From Pseudomonas tehranensis (GTDB taxonomy: Bacteria > Pseudomonadota > Gammaproteobacteria > Pseudomonadales > Pseudomonadaceae): a stretch of DNA of 32,498 nucleotides. Location: assembly GCF_014268615.1 (NCBI RefSeq), contig NZ_JABWQV010000036.1:1-32498 (forward strand). Direction: 5' to 3'. Every line of letters starts with the position of its first letter. Position 1 is the first letter of the stretch. Below the pieces are notes generated by a model. The model saw only the letters and a program-made list of their open reading frames with translations, had not been told where the DNA came from and did not search any database. Shown piece by piece: positions 1 to 8,098 of this stretch. Both the position numbers and the translations under genes were made by a program.

Positions 1-5
1 ATCCA

Positions 6-30
6 CTGTGGGAGCGAGCCTGCTCGCGAT
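6..30. repeat. REP-type repeat unit
   Basis: The segment TGTGGGAGCGAGCCTGCTCG followed by CGA is the imperfect-palindrome core of the REP repeats scattered between genes in fluorescens-group Pseudomonas. A closely related pair lies at 3128-3214. Any partner copy would lie outside the window. Confidence 0.75.
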
Positions 31-63
31 TGGGCCAGACCAGGCAACTCATAAATCAGACAG

Positions 64-93
64 AAAAAAGCCCGCATCGCTGCGGGCTTTTTC
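64..93 (-). terminator. Rho-independent terminator of htpX (possibly bidirectional)
   Basis: A GCCCGCA / TGCGGGC stem (70-76 with 81-87) with loop TCGC is flanked by an A-run on the left and a T-run on the right, so it has a U-tract in both directions. It lies just after the htpX stop codon at 110. Confidence 0.85.
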
Positions 94-109
94 TTGAAGC
101 TTGAACCTG

Positions 110-997
110 TCAGCCGCGACGACGCAGTGCGTCGATACGCTCTTCCAGTGGCGGGTGGCTCATGAACATGCGAGCCAGGCCTTGCTTGATGCCACCGTTG
201 ATGCCAAAGGCATTGAGGGTGTCGGGCATGTGTACGGGCAAGCCTTGCTCGGCCCGCAGGCGTTGCAGGGCGCCGATCATGGCGCTGGTGCCAGCCAGGC
301 GTGCGCCGGCATCATCTGCGCGGAACTCACGTTTGCGCGAGAACCACATGACGATGGCGCTGGCGAGGATGCCCAATACCAGCTCGGCGAAAATGGTCGC
401 GACGTAGTAGGCGATGCCCTGGCCTTCTTCATTCTTGAAGATCACCTTGTCGACGAAGTTGCCGATGATGCGGGCAAAGAACATGACGAAGGTGTTCACG
501 ACGCCCTGGATCAGCGCCAGCGTCACCATGTCGCCGTTGGCGACGTGACCGATCTCATGGGCCAGCACAGCCTTGACTTCATCCGGTGAAAAGCGCTCGA
601 GCAAGCCCTGGCTGACGGCGACCAGCGCATCGTTCTTGTTCCAGCCGGTGGCGAAGGCGTTGGCCTCGTAGGCTGGGAAGATGCCCACTTCCGGCATCTT
701 GATGCCGGCTTCGCGGGACAGCTGCTCGACGGTTTGCAGCAGCCATTGTTCGTGGCGAGTGCGCGGCTGAGTGATGATCTGGGTGCTGGTGCTCATCTTC
801 GCCATCCACTTGGAGATGAACAGCGAGAACAGGGAACCGGCGAAACCGAACACCGCACAGAAGATCAGCAGCTGACTGAGGTTGAGGTCAACCCCGTTGG
901 CCGCCATGAACCCGTTGAAGCCAAAAAGGCTCAGGGTGATGCTGGCAATCAGCACGACCGCCAGGTTAGTGGCCAAAAACAGCAGGATGCGCATCAT
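110..997 (-). CDS. htpX: HtpX, zinc membrane metalloprotease
   Basis: HtpX is an inner-membrane M48 zinc endopeptidase that cleaves misfolded membrane proteins alongside FtsH. The 295-residue product has the family length. It shows two N-terminal membrane segments (about 4-26 and 38-60), the zinc motif HEIGH with His147, Glu148 and His151, further membrane segments around 155-215, and the third-ligand region EFRADDAGA shortly after. The start is a double ATG at 997/994, with GGAG about 12 bases upstream, a somewhat long spacing. A promoter (TTGAAT-N17-TATATA) precedes it. It is transcribed alone and ends in a strong terminator. Recognition is very secure from the sequence. Confidence 0.97.
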   Translation of the reverse strand: MMRILLFLATNLAVVLIASITLSLFGFNGFMAANGVDLNLSQLLIFCAVFGFAGSLFSLFISKWMAKMSTSTQIITQPRTRHEQWLLQTVEQLSREAGIKMPEVGIFPAYEANAFATGWNKNDALVAVSQGLLERFSPDEVKAVLAHEIGHVANGDMVTLALIQGVVNTFVMFFARIIGNFVDKVIFKNEEGQGIAYYVATIFAELVLGILASAIVMWFSRKREFRADDAGARLAGTSAMIGALQRLRAEQGLPVHMPDTLNAFGINGGIKQGLARMFMSHPPLEERIDALRRRG

Positions 998-1042
998 GGT
1001 TGTGGAAATCTCCTCATGCTAAAGATGTAGCGTTATGCGGGG

Positions 1043-1071
1043 TATATAAGGTGCCGCCGCAGGCTATTCAA
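1043..1071 (-). promoter_or_regulatory. Putative sigma-70 promoter of htpX
   Basis: On the minus strand TTGAAT (1071-1066) is followed after 17 bases by TATATA (1048-1043), about 45 bases before the htpX start. No convincing heat-shock (sigma-32) arrangement was found. The rest of the 998-1296 interval holds only this promoter and the hairpin at 1264-1288. Confidence 0.45.
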
Positions 1072-1263
1072 CATGCCGACTATTTCAAACTGTGTCCTAC
1101 AGGCGTCGCAAATGTTTGAAAGACTTTTCTGAAAGTGACCGCAGAAAAGAAAAGGAGCGCCCGTACCCCGTGAACGTTGAGTCTCGCTGCGCACCGTTTG
1201 CCGCGCCTTCAGTGTAGAAGGCCTGCCGAAGCGGGCGAAACGGATGTGTTGCTGAATCAAACA

Positions 1264-1288
1264 GCGTGCGAGTCGACCCCTCGCACGC
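1264..1288 (-). terminator. Strong hairpin after alaA, probable terminator
   Basis: Perfect 9-bp arms GCGTGCGAG and CTCGCACGC are separated by 7 bases and lie 8 bases past the alaA stop codon. On the minus strand the sequence after the stem is TGTTTGATT, a weak U-tract, so termination is likely but not textbook. Confidence 0.6.
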
Positions 1289-1296
1289 CACCTGGA

Positions 1297-2508
1297 TTAC
1301 TGGCGGTAGGACTTGAGGAAGTTGCCGATCCGGCCAATGGCCTGGTCCAGGTCGTCGACCCGCGGCAGGGTCACGACGCGGAAGTGATCCGGCCATGGCC
1401 AATTGAACGCCGTGCCCTGGACCACCAGCAGTTTTTCGGACAGCAGGAGGTCGAGTACGAATTTTTCATCGTTATGGATCGGGCAGACCTTCGGGTCGAT
1501 CCGCGGAAAGGCGTACAGCGCACCCATTGGCTTGACGCAACTGACACCGGGAATGTCATTGAGCAATTCCCAGGTACGGTTGCGTTGCTCCAGCAACCGG
1601 CCCTGGGGCAGGACCAGGTCATTGATGCTCTGGTAGCCGCCCAGCGCAGTCTGGATCGCGTGCTGGCTCGGCACGTTGGCGCACAGGCGCATATTGGCCA
1701 GCATGTCGATGCCCTCGATGTAGCTTTGGGCGTGATGCTTGGGGCCGGAGATGGCGATCCAGCCGGAGCGGAAACCCGCCACCCGATAGGATTTGGACAG
1801 GCCGTTGAAGGTCAGGCACAGCAGGTCCGGCGCCAGTGAGGCGGTGCAGATGTGCACGGCATCGTCGTACAGGATCTTGTCGTAGATCTCGTCGGAAAAC
1901 ACCACCAGGTTATGCTGGCGAGCCAGTTCCAGCATGCCCAGCAGGACCTCCCTGGAGTACACCGCGCCAGTGGGGTTGTTCGGGTTGATGATCACCAGTG
2001 CTTTGGTGTTCGGGGTGATCTTGGCCTTGATGTCCGCCAGATCGGGGAACCAATTGGCCTGTTCATCGCACAGGTAATGCACCGGATTGCCGCCCGACAG
2101 GCTCACGGCGGCGGTCCACAATGGGTAGTCCGGGGCCGGCACCAGCACCTCATCGCCGTTGTTGAGCAAGGCTTGCATCGACATCACGATCAGTTCGGAC
2201 ACGCCGTTGCCCAGGTAGATGTCTTCGATGCCGACACCTTCGACCTGTTTCTGCTGGTAGTACTGCATTACGGCTTTACGGGCGCTGAACAAGCCCTTGG
2301 AGTCGCTGTAGCCCTGGGCAGTCGGCAGGTTGCGGATAACGTCCTGGAGGATTTCATCGGGCGCTTCGAAACCAAAGGGCGCCGGGTTGCCGATGTTCAG
2401 CTTGAGGATGCGATGGCCTTCCTCTTCCAGGCGCTTGGCGTGCTTGAGCACCGGGCCGCGAATGTCGTAGCAGACGTTGGCGAGCTTGTTCGATTTGCTG
2501 ACCTGCAT
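1297..2508 (-). CDS. alaA: AlaA-type alanine/glutamate-pyruvate aminotransferase
   Basis: This is a fold-type I PLP aminotransferase of the AlaA (YfbQ) group, which makes alanine from pyruvate and glutamate in the cytoplasm. Starting at the ATG at 2508, the 403-residue product begins MQVSKSNKLANVCYDIRGPV, matching AlaA N-termini; the reading frame stays open for 133 more codons upstream but that stretch is not protein-like. Visible motifs are the substrate loop LNIGNPAPFGF, NPNNPTGAVYS, SDEIYDKILYD and the PLP lysine Lys239 in NGLSKSYRVAG, followed by FRSGW. The Shine-Dalgarno is weak (GGGAAC). The gene is divergent from msrB across a 220-bp spacer. Confidence 0.92.
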   Translation of the reverse strand: MQVSKSNKLANVCYDIRGPVLKHAKRLEEEGHRILKLNIGNPAPFGFEAPDEILQDVIRNLPTAQGYSDSKGLFSARKAVMQYYQQKQVEGVGIEDIYLGNGVSELIVMSMQALLNNGDEVLVPAPDYPLWTAAVSLSGGNPVHYLCDEQANWFPDLADIKAKITPNTKALVIINPNNPTGAVYSREVLLGMLELARQHNLVVFSDEIYDKILYDDAVHICTASLAPDLLCLTFNGLSKSYRVAGFRSGWIAISGPKHHAQSYIEGIDMLANMRLCANVPSQHAIQTALGGYQSINDLVLPQGRLLEQRNRTWELLNDIPGVSCVKPMGALYAFPRIDPKVCPIHNDEKFVLDLLLSEKLLVVQGTAFNWPWPDHFRVVTLPRVDDLDQAIGRIGNFLKSYRQ

Positions 2509-2673
2509 GGCGATGTGTTCCCGAAAATGAACGATCCAGGCGGCGAGTGAACTACCGTACTGGGGATCCTGCGTCTGTGCCCAGGCTTGACGCGGTACAT
2601 GCGTGACAATCCGTTTGAATGCGCATGGCGTGACTGCCAGACTGGCGCCTGACGAGGCGCAATCATACGTGCC

Positions 2674-2709
2674 GCCCGATCTGCGGAAAAGCGTCGGATC
2701 GGGCTTTTT
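2674..2709 (+). terminator. Terminator-like hairpin in the msrB leader
   Basis: GCCCGATC (2674-2681) pairs with GATCGGGC (2697-2704), and TTTTT follows at once on the plus strand. It ends 20 bases before the msrB ATG, and no plus-strand gene lies upstream except the alaA antisense strand. It is therefore either an attenuator of msrB or the end of a small transcript from the alaA-msrB spacer. Confidence 0.5.
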
Positions 2710-2728
2710 CAATTGCCGAGGTAGGACG

Positions 2729-3124
2729 ATGGAAAAGTTGCAGAAAACCCTTGAAGAATGGCGCGCCATGCTTGACCCGGAGCAGTACAACGTCTGTCGG
2801 CTGAAGGGCACCGAACGGCCATTTTCCGGTAAGTACAACGACACCAAGACTGACGGCGTATACCACTGCGTCTGCTGCAACGAGCCGCTGTTCGATTCGC
2901 GGACCAAGTTCGATTCCGGCTGCGGTTGGCCAAGTTTCTACGCGCCGATCGAAGGCAGCGCGGTAGTGGAAGTGCGCGATGTCAGCCACGGCATGATCCG
3001 CACTGAAGTGGTCTGCGCCCAGTGTGACGCGCATCTGGGCCACGTCTTCCCTGACGGCCCGCCACCCACCGGCTTGCGTTATTGCATCAATTCGGTGTGC
3101 CTGGATCTCGTACCCCGAGGGTGA
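2729..3124 (+). CDS. msrB: MsrB, peptide methionine-(R)-S-oxide reductase
   Basis: MsrB reduces the R-epimer of methionine sulfoxide in oxidised proteins, using thioredoxin. The product is 131 residues, standard for single-domain MsrB. Structural zinc ligands are Cys47/Cys50 and Cys96/Cys99, GCGWPSF is the conserved substrate-binding motif at 64-70, and the catalytic cysteine is Cys119 in RYCINS. Further cysteines at 23, 49, 65 and 124 are present; I cannot say from sequence which resolves the catalytic sulfenate. The ATG at 2729 is chosen because it has the right N-terminus and a GAGGTAGGA purine stretch just upstream; the frame is open 42 codons further but that would cross the leader hairpin. 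It is the first of three plus-strand redox genes. Confidence 0.96.
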   Translation: MEKLQKTLEEWRAMLDPEQYNVCRLKGTERPFSGKYNDTKTDGVYHCVCCNEPLFDSRTKFDSGCGWPSFYAPIEGSAVVEVRDVSHGMIRTEVVCAQCDAHLGHVFPDGPPPTGLRYCINSVCLDLVPRG

Positions 3125-3127
3125 CTC

Positions 3128-3214
3128 TGTGGGAGCAAAGCTTGCTCGCGAAACAGGCACCTCGATCTCTGAAAGACCGTGTCGCCCTCATCGCGGGCAA
3201 GCCTTGCTCCCACG
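3128..3214. repeat. Pair of inverted REP units (REPIN-like)
   Basis: A TGTGGGAGCAAAGCTTGCTC unit (from 3128) faces an inverted copy CGGGCAAGCCTTGCTCCCAC (ending 3213), separated by about 40 bases. Transcribed, it folds into one long hairpin directly after msrB, so it may also protect or end that transcript. Confidence 0.8.
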
Positions 3215-3233
3215 GTGTGTGATGGGGGTATTT

Positions 3234-3261
3234 TTGATTATTAAATTGCATGCAATTTAAT
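3234..3261 (+). promoter_or_regulatory. gpx-ospR promoter containing a 22-bp palindromic operator
   Basis: Positions 3240-3261 are a perfect palindrome: ATTAAATTGCA followed by its exact reverse complement. A -35-like TTGATT (3234-3239) and a -10-like TTTAAT (3256-3261), 16 bases apart, bracket it, so a bound dimer would block RNA polymerase. AT-rich palindromes like this are typical MarR/OhrR operators, and the downstream operon encodes such a regulator. The assignment to OspR is inference. Confidence 0.75.
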
Positions 3262-3307
3262 TGATCGCTATCTTCTGTGTCCTCTTCTTCCCATCTGGAG
3301 CCTTGCC

Positions 3308-3793
3308 ATGAGCGACAACCTGCTGAGCATCCCGTGCACCACGATCAAGGGGGAGCAAAAGACCCTCGCCGATTTCGCCGGCAAGGCTGTGCTGGTGGTC
3401 AATACCGCCAGTCAGTGTGGCTTCACTCCTCAGTACAAGGGGCTTGAGGCGCTGTGGCAGACCTACAAGGACCAGGGCCTGGTGGTGCTGGGCTTTCCCT
3501 GCAATCAGTTTGGCAAGCAGGAACCGGGCAACGAGGGGGCGATTTCCGAGTTCTGTGAGCTGAACTTCGGTGTGAGTTTTCCGCTGTTCAAGAAAATCGA
3601 GGTCAACGGCGCCAATGCCCATCCGCTGTTTGTCCAGCTCAAGCAGCGGGCGCCCGGCGTACTGGGGTCCAAGGGCATCAAGTGGAATTTCACCAAGTTC
3701 CTGATCGGCAAGGACGGGCAGGTGGTCAAGCGTTTTGCCCCGACCACCAAACCCCAGGACCTGACCGCTGAGATCGAAGCCTTACTCAAATGA
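3308..3793 (+). CDS. gpx: Cys-type glutathione peroxidase family thiol peroxidase
   Basis: A 161-residue peroxidase of the GPx family (BtuE/BsaA-like) that reduces H2O2 and organic hydroperoxides, in bacteria generally with thioredoxin rather than glutathione. The peroxidatic residue is Cys37 in NTASQCGFTPQY, in place of the selenocysteine of animal enzymes. The second signature LGFPCNQFGKQEPG supplies the conserved glutamine, and WNFTKFLIGKDG the tryptophan/asparagine pair. The segment FPLFKKIEVNGANAHPLF has no cysteine where plant and yeast enzymes carry the resolving one, as in E. coli BtuE. The ATG at 3308 has GGAG about 9 bases upstream. Its stop overlaps the ospR start (ATGA), so the two are translationally coupled. 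Confidence 0.95.
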   Translation: MSDNLLSIPCTTIKGEQKTLADFAGKAVLVVNTASQCGFTPQYKGLEALWQTYKDQGLVVLGFPCNQFGKQEPGNEGAISEFCELNFGVSFPLFKKIEVNGANAHPLFVQLKQRAPGVLGSKGIKWNFTKFLIGKDGQVVKRFAPTTKPQDLTAEIEALLK

Positions 3794-4251
3794 ATGATCT
3801 GTCAGTCGATGCGCTGAAACTCGACAGCCAGTTGTGCTTCAAACTGTACGCCGCTTCGCGGGCGGTCATTCGCGGCTACAAGCCCATGCTCGATCAGCTC
3901 GGCCTGACTTATCCGCAGTACCTGGCGATGCTGGTGCTGTGGGAGTGGCAGGAAGATGCGCCGGAACAACCCACGGTCAAGGCTCTGGGCGAGCGGCTAC
4001 TGCTGGATTCGGGCACGCTGACGCCGTTGCTCAAGCGCCTGGAACAACTGAGCCTGGTGCAGCGACAGCGTTCGGCCCGCGATGAGCGGGAGGTGCATCT
4101 GAGTCTTACGCAAACAGGCTGGGAATTGCGTGAGCAGGTCGGTCCACTCAAGGCCCGCCTGTTATGCGACAGCGGGCTTGACCTGGACCGCCTGGGGGCG
4201 TTGCGAGACGGTCTTGATCATCTATTGGGGCAGATCAAAGCGCTGACGTAA
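3790..4251 (+). CDS. ospR: OspR, OhrR-type peroxide-sensing MarR repressor
   Basis: A 153-residue winged-helix MarR-family regulator of the OhrR branch. Family members repress peroxidase genes until an N-terminal cysteine is oxidised. That sensor is seen as Cys16 in the motif LDSQLCFKLYAASR, with the conserved tyrosines in GYKPMLDQLGLTYPQY. A second cysteine, Cys126, fits the two-cysteine OhrR mechanism (disulfide after oxidation). The recognition region is TVKALGERLLLDSGTLTPLLKRLE. Gene order beside gpx, msrB and sagS matches what I recall for P. aeruginosa ospR (PA2825), which controls its own operon and oxidative-stress traits. Its last 17 bases overlap the convergent 3' end of sagS. Confidence 0.9.
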   Translation: MNDLSVDALKLDSQLCFKLYAASRAVIRGYKPMLDQLGLTYPQYLAMLVLWEWQEDAPEQPTVKALGERLLLDSGTLTPLLKRLEQLSLVQRQRSARDEREVHLSLTQTGWELREQVGPLKARLLCDSGLDLDRLGALRDGLDHLLGQIKALT

Positions 4252-6571
4252 GCGGCACCCACTGGTCCAGCAACGCCGCCAGCTCTTCGCGCCGAAACGG
4301 CTTGGACAGGTAGTCGTTCATGCCGGCGGCCCGGCATCGCTCACGTTCCTCAGGCATGGCGTTGGCTGTCAGTGCGACAATCGGCAGATCCGGCCAGCGC
4401 CCGCTGCGACGGATCTGGCGACTGGCTTCGTAACCGTCCATGACCGGCATGTTGCAATCCATCAGGACCAAATTGAAATCCCTCTGTTCGAGCAGGTCCA
4501 GGGCTTCGGCGCCATGGGCCGCGACGATGACTTCGCAGCCCAGCTTTACCAGCATGCCCTTGGCCACCAGTTGGTTGACCGGATTGTCTTCCACCAGCAA
4601 GACCCGCCCGCGTTTGGACGGCGCCAGGGTTTCGATCTGAGCATCATTGATGGTGGTGGCGTCGCTTTGCAAAGCGCGACGCAGGATCTGATAGAGGGCA
4701 TGGCGCGCCAGGGGCCGGGCCTGCTGTAACAAAGGGGCAAGGACGGTGGCTTCTTCACTGGGCAGAAAACTGCCATATGCGGTGACCAGCAGGATGGGCG
4801 CGTCGAAAGTGGGACGCATATTGAACAGGCATTCCGGGCAGTCAGTAATCAGGACATCAGGCTTGAGGCCCAGCAATCCGTCATCCACTGAACGTCTTTC
4901 ATAGTCCAGCCCCCAGCCGGGCAGTAGCATGTTGAGCAATTCGGCCAGGCCGCTGCTGCGATCGGTGATGGCCACGACATTGCCGTGCAAGGGCTCGACG
5001 GGCATCGCGGCGGTATGGCAGGGCAGGGGCAGGTCAGCGCAGAACTGACTGCCGAAGCCGGCTTCGGAGGTGATCGTCAACTGGCCTTGCATGGCTTCAC
5101 AGAGGTTGTAGGTCAGCGCCAGGCCCAGCCCGGTGCCACCGAACTGGCGGGTAATGCCAACACCGGCCTGGGTGAACGGCTGGAGAATGCGCGCCTGGGC
5201 TTCCTGGGGGATGCCGATGCCGGTGTCACAGATCTCGATTCGCACGCCGTCTTTATGTGGACTCAAACGTACGTCGACCCGGCCGAAGCGAGTGAATTTC
5301 AGCGCATTGGACAGCAGGTTGCTGACGATCTGGCGCACCCGGGTCGGGTCACCCAGGACCTGTGCTGGAAACGCCGGATCGATCAGGCAGGCCAGTTCGA
5401 CACTGGGAGCGGCGTTCTGGGAAAGCAGGTTGGCGGTGTCTTCGACCAGCGAGCCAAGGTCGAACGGGATGCGTTCGAGTTCCAGTTGACCGGCGTCGAA
5501 TTTCGACAGATCAAGGATGTCGTTGAGCAGTTCAACCAGCACCTTGCCCGAGTCATGGGCGATCGATAGCTGTTGCTGTTGTTCGGCCGTCAGGGGCCCA
5601 TCCAGTGACAGCGCGATCATTCCCAGCAGACCGTTGAGCGGCGTGCGGATCTCATGGCTCATGTTGGCCAGAAAGACGGAGCGGGCTTCGGCCATATCCA
5701 GGGCGGTGCGCCGGGCCACTTCCAACTCCTCGTTGGACTGGCTGAGGCGGGCATTGATGGCTTTGAGTTCGGCGGTACGGGCCGAGACAATGTTTTCCAA
5801 CTGCGCCAGGTAATCGGTGAGGCGATTTTCGGCGGTGCGCCGTTGCTGAATCTCGGTGGCGATATTTTCGAACTGCTGGTTGGCCACCGAGACCAGTACA
5901 CCGATCTCGTCCTGCTGGTGGCCGGAGGGGCATTCCAGACGACTCTGCTCGCCGCTACTGGGGTCGCGGCTGCTCAGTTCGCGGATGACCCGGACCAGGG
6001 GCTTGGTCAGCATCACATAAAACAACGCCAGCAGCAGACCGGTCAGGATCAGGCTGCGGGCGAAACCGTTGAGCAGCGTCACTTCGGCGCGGCGCAGGAA
6101 CCGGCTGCCGAAAGCATAGGTGTCAACCTCCAGCCGCAGCACGCCCAGGGACTCGGCCGGCAGGTGGTCCAGATAGAGGCGATCTTCGAACTGGCGCTGG
6201 GCACCGAAGAGAAAGTCGCTGATGAACCGGTAACTGCTCTGCAGTTCGGGGCGTTTGACGCTGGCCAGCACGGTGTTGTTGTTATCGATCAGTTGGGCGC
6301 CGATGATGGCCGGTGAGCGCAACAGGCCCAAGGACAGCTCCTGGGCGAGTTCGGCATCGATGTTATAGGCGATGCGCGATGCCGGGTTGTGGCTGATTTC
6401 CAGCAGTGACAGGATTTCACGGTTGATCGACGCGTCTTCGCTGGCATAATCGATGCCGATCTGCATCAGGCTGAGCAAAGTACCCAGCACGAAACCCACC
6501 AGAACGGTCAGCCGGGCCTGCTTGTAGGACAGCCGTTGGGTGAATCTGATGTCCATGGAATGATGAACCAC
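4235..6571 (-). CDS. sagS: SagS-type hybrid sensor histidine kinase
   Basis: A 778-residue membrane kinase. It has an N-terminal membrane segment (about 21-40), a periplasmic sensor region (about 45-165), a second membrane segment (about 168-190), a HAMP-like linker and coiled coil (about 190-290), a DHp domain with phospho-acceptor His306 in NMSHEIRTPLNGLLG, an ATPase domain with DTGIGIPQEAQ and GGTGLGLALT, a degenerate receiver-like stretch, and a C-terminal receiver with Asp705 in LVLMDCNMPVMDGYE. There is no C-terminal Hpt. In P. aeruginosa SagS feeds the HptB phosphorelay and controls the switch to biofilm growth; that role is carried over by similarity and neighbours. The start is GTG at 6571 because AAGGGA lies 7 bases upstream; the ATG five codons later has no such site. 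Confidence 0.85.
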   Translation of the reverse strand: MVHHSMDIRFTQRLSYKQARLTVLVGFVLGTLLSLMQIGIDYASEDASINREILSLLEISHNPASRIAYNIDAELAQELSLGLLRSPAIIGAQLIDNNNTVLASVKRPELQSSYRFISDFLFGAQRQFEDRLYLDHLPAESLGVLRLEVDTYAFGSRFLRRAEVTLLNGFARSLILTGLLLALFYVMLTKPLVRVIRELSSRDPSSGEQSRLECPSGHQQDEIGVLVSVANQQFENIATEIQQRRTAENRLTDYLAQLENIVSARTAELKAINARLSQSNEELEVARRTALDMAEARSVFLANMSHEIRTPLNGLLGMIALSLDGPLTAEQQQQLSIAHDSGKVLVELLNDILDLSKFDAGQLELERIPFDLGSLVEDTANLLSQNAAPSVELACLIDPAFPAQVLGDPTRVRQIVSNLLSNALKFTRFGRVDVRLSPHKDGVRIEICDTGIGIPQEAQARILQPFTQAGVGITRQFGGTGLGLALTYNLCEAMQGQLTITSEAGFGSQFCADLPLPCHTAAMPVEPLHGNVVAITDRSSGLAELLNMLLPGWGLDYERRSVDDGLLGLKPDVLITDCPECLFNMRPTFDAPILLVTAYGSFLPSEEATVLAPLLQQARPLARHALYQILRRALQSDATTINDAQIETLAPSKRGRVLLVEDNPVNQLVAKGMLVKLGCEVIVAAHGAEALDLLEQRDFNLVLMDCNMPVMDGYEASRQIRRSGRWPDLPIVALTANAMPEERERCRAAGMNDYLSKPFRREELAALLDQWVPLTSAL

Positions 6572-6719
6572 TTACGTTTCCCTTCGCCGCTCAAGCATAG
6601 CTGATCATCTCTGAATACCGATGCAGCCGGTTTATGTTGTGTGGGATAGACCCGCCATTGGGTACGGCGTTTCGTCGCTGTTGCGCCATCATCACTGTGA
6701 ACCTGTCCGAGGAGAAGAC

Positions 6720-7610
6720 GTGGACTCTCGATTGAATGCTTTTCTTGAGCGTGCCGATGCGGTGCTGGCTCGCATAGAGCCCTTGCTGCCCGCTCCACGG
6801 CCGACTATCGACTGGACCCGGACGCTGGCGGCCCGTTGGCAGCGCGACGGGCGCAGTGGTTACCTGCTGCCGCTTGAAGTCAGCCTCGACATGCGTCTGT
6901 CGGACCTGATTGGCGTGGATCGTCAGGTTGAACAGCTGGGTCGCAACACCCAGCAGTTCATCGATGGCCTGCCGGCCAACCATGCGTTGCTGTGGGGCTC
7001 GCGTGGCACTGGCAAGTCGTCTCTGGTGCGCGCGTTGCTGGCCGAACATGCCCAGCATGGCTTGCGGTTGATCGAGATCGAGCGCGATCACCTGGCCGAT
7101 CTGCCGCGGGTGGTCGAACAAATCGCAAAACTGCCACAGCGCTTTGTGCTGTTCTGCGATGACCTGTCGTTCGAATCCGGGGAGGGCGATTACCGCGTTC
7201 TTAAAAGCGTGTTGGACGGGTCTCTGGAACAGGCACCGGATAACGTGCTGTTGTACGCCACCTCTAACCGCCGTCACCTGGTGCCGGAAAAGGAAAGCGA
7301 CAACGAGAACTGGAAGCGGGTCGATGGCGAGCTTCACCCCAGCGAGGCCGTGGAGGACAAGATTGCATTGTCTGACCGTTTCGGGTTGTGGCTGTCGTTT
7401 TATCCGTTTACCCAGGAGCATTTCCTCAACGTGGTGGAGCACTGGATCGGCGAGCTGGCGGCCAAGGCCGGGCTGGCCTGGCAGCGTGATGAAGCGCTGG
7501 ATGTGCAGGCAGTGCGTTGGGCCACCGGGCGCGGCAACCGCAACGGACGTTGCGCTTATCAGTTTGCCCGATATTGGGTGGGCCTCAAACTTCTGGAGAG
7601 TAAGGCATGA
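6720..7610 (+). CDS. DUF815 family P-loop ATPase
   Basis: An AAA-like ATPase of the DUF815 family, whose cellular role is not established. The product is 296 residues from the GTG at 6720, which has GAGGAG 5 bases upstream; an ATG at 6621 in frame lacks a ribosome site and would place 33 unrelated residues in front. The P-loop is GSRGTGKSSL in LLWGSRGTGKSS, the Walker B is FVLFCDDLSFE, and an arginine-rich C-terminal part contains ATGRGNRNGRCAYQFARYW. YATSNRRHLVPE resembles a sensor-1 segment. It overlaps the next gene by ATGA, which suggests a shared operon and perhaps a shared stress role with the sulfoxide reductase. Confidence 0.88.
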   Translation: MDSRLNAFLERADAVLARIEPLLPAPRPTIDWTRTLAARWQRDGRSGYLLPLEVSLDMRLSDLIGVDRQVEQLGRNTQQFIDGLPANHALLWGSRGTGKSSLVRALLAEHAQHGLRLIEIERDHLADLPRVVEQIAKLPQRFVLFCDDLSFESGEGDYRVLKSVLDGSLEQAPDNVLLYATSNRRHLVPEKESDNENWKRVDGELHPSEAVEDKIALSDRFGLWLSFYPFTQEHFLNVVEHWIGELAAKAGLAWQRDEALDVQAVRWATGRGNRNGRCAYQFARYWVGLKLLESKA

Positions 7611-8089
7611 TCGATTTGAAAGGCACGGGCGAAGGTCTCGACGGCTACGGCTTGTTAGCGGCACAGCTTGAGTCCTTGTTGGCCGATGAGCGTGACTTCA
7701 TCGCCAATGCCGCGCAGTTTTCGGCCTTTCTGTTCAGTCAGCTGGACGACTTGAACTGGGCAGGCTTTTACCTCAATCGCAACGAAGAACTGGTGCTGGG
7801 CCCATTCCAGGGGCAGATCGCCTGCGTGCGAATTCCCTTTGGCCGTGGTGTGTGCGGGACAGCGGCGGCCACCCGCCAGACCCAGCGTGTCGAAGACGTC
7901 CATGCCTTTGCCGGGCATATCGCCTGCGACAGCGCGTCGAACAGCGAACTGGTGGTGCCGCTGATCAAGGGCGGGCGCCTGATCGGCGTGCTCGACCTGG
8001 ACAGTCCGAAACTGGCACGTTTTACTGAGCATGATCGGGCCGGTATTGAACAACTGACCGAGATTTTCCTGCGCCTGACAGACTGCTGA
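7607..8089 (+). CDS. msrC: Free methionine-(R)-sulfoxide reductase (fRMsr, GAF fold)
   Basis: A 160-residue GAF-domain enzyme that reduces free (not protein-bound) methionine-R-sulfoxide. Family features are LNWAGFYL, GPFQGQIACVRIPFGRGVCGTAA, and AGHIACDSASNSELVVPL, which supply the three cysteines used for catalysis and disulfide exchange, followed by LIGVLDLDSP. The ATG at 7607 overlaps the stop of the DUF815 ATPase gene. With MsrB 4.5 kb away, the region carries both R-specific sulfoxide repair activities: one for protein and one for the free amino acid. Confidence 0.94.
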   Translation: MIDLKGTGEGLDGYGLLAAQLESLLADERDFIANAAQFSAFLFSQLDDLNWAGFYLNRNEELVLGPFQGQIACVRIPFGRGVCGTAAATRQTQRVEDVHAFAGHIACDSASNSELVVPLIKGGRLIGVLDLDSPKLARFTEHDRAGIEQLTEIFLRLTDC

Positions 8090-8098
8090 GCTGCTTTC

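Noticed and set aside
998..1060. Possible sigma-32 heat-shock promoter of htpX
   Set aside because: A CCCC element exists on the minus strand but the spacing to TTGAA is about 24 bases, too long for sigma-32; the sigma-70-like pair fits better.
1177..2550. Plus-strand frames of 220 and 232 codons
   Set aside because: Both are antisense to alaA and show only low-complexity composition.
6591..7664. 357-codon minus-strand frame
   Set aside because: Antisense to the DUF815 ATPase, which has intact Walker motifs.
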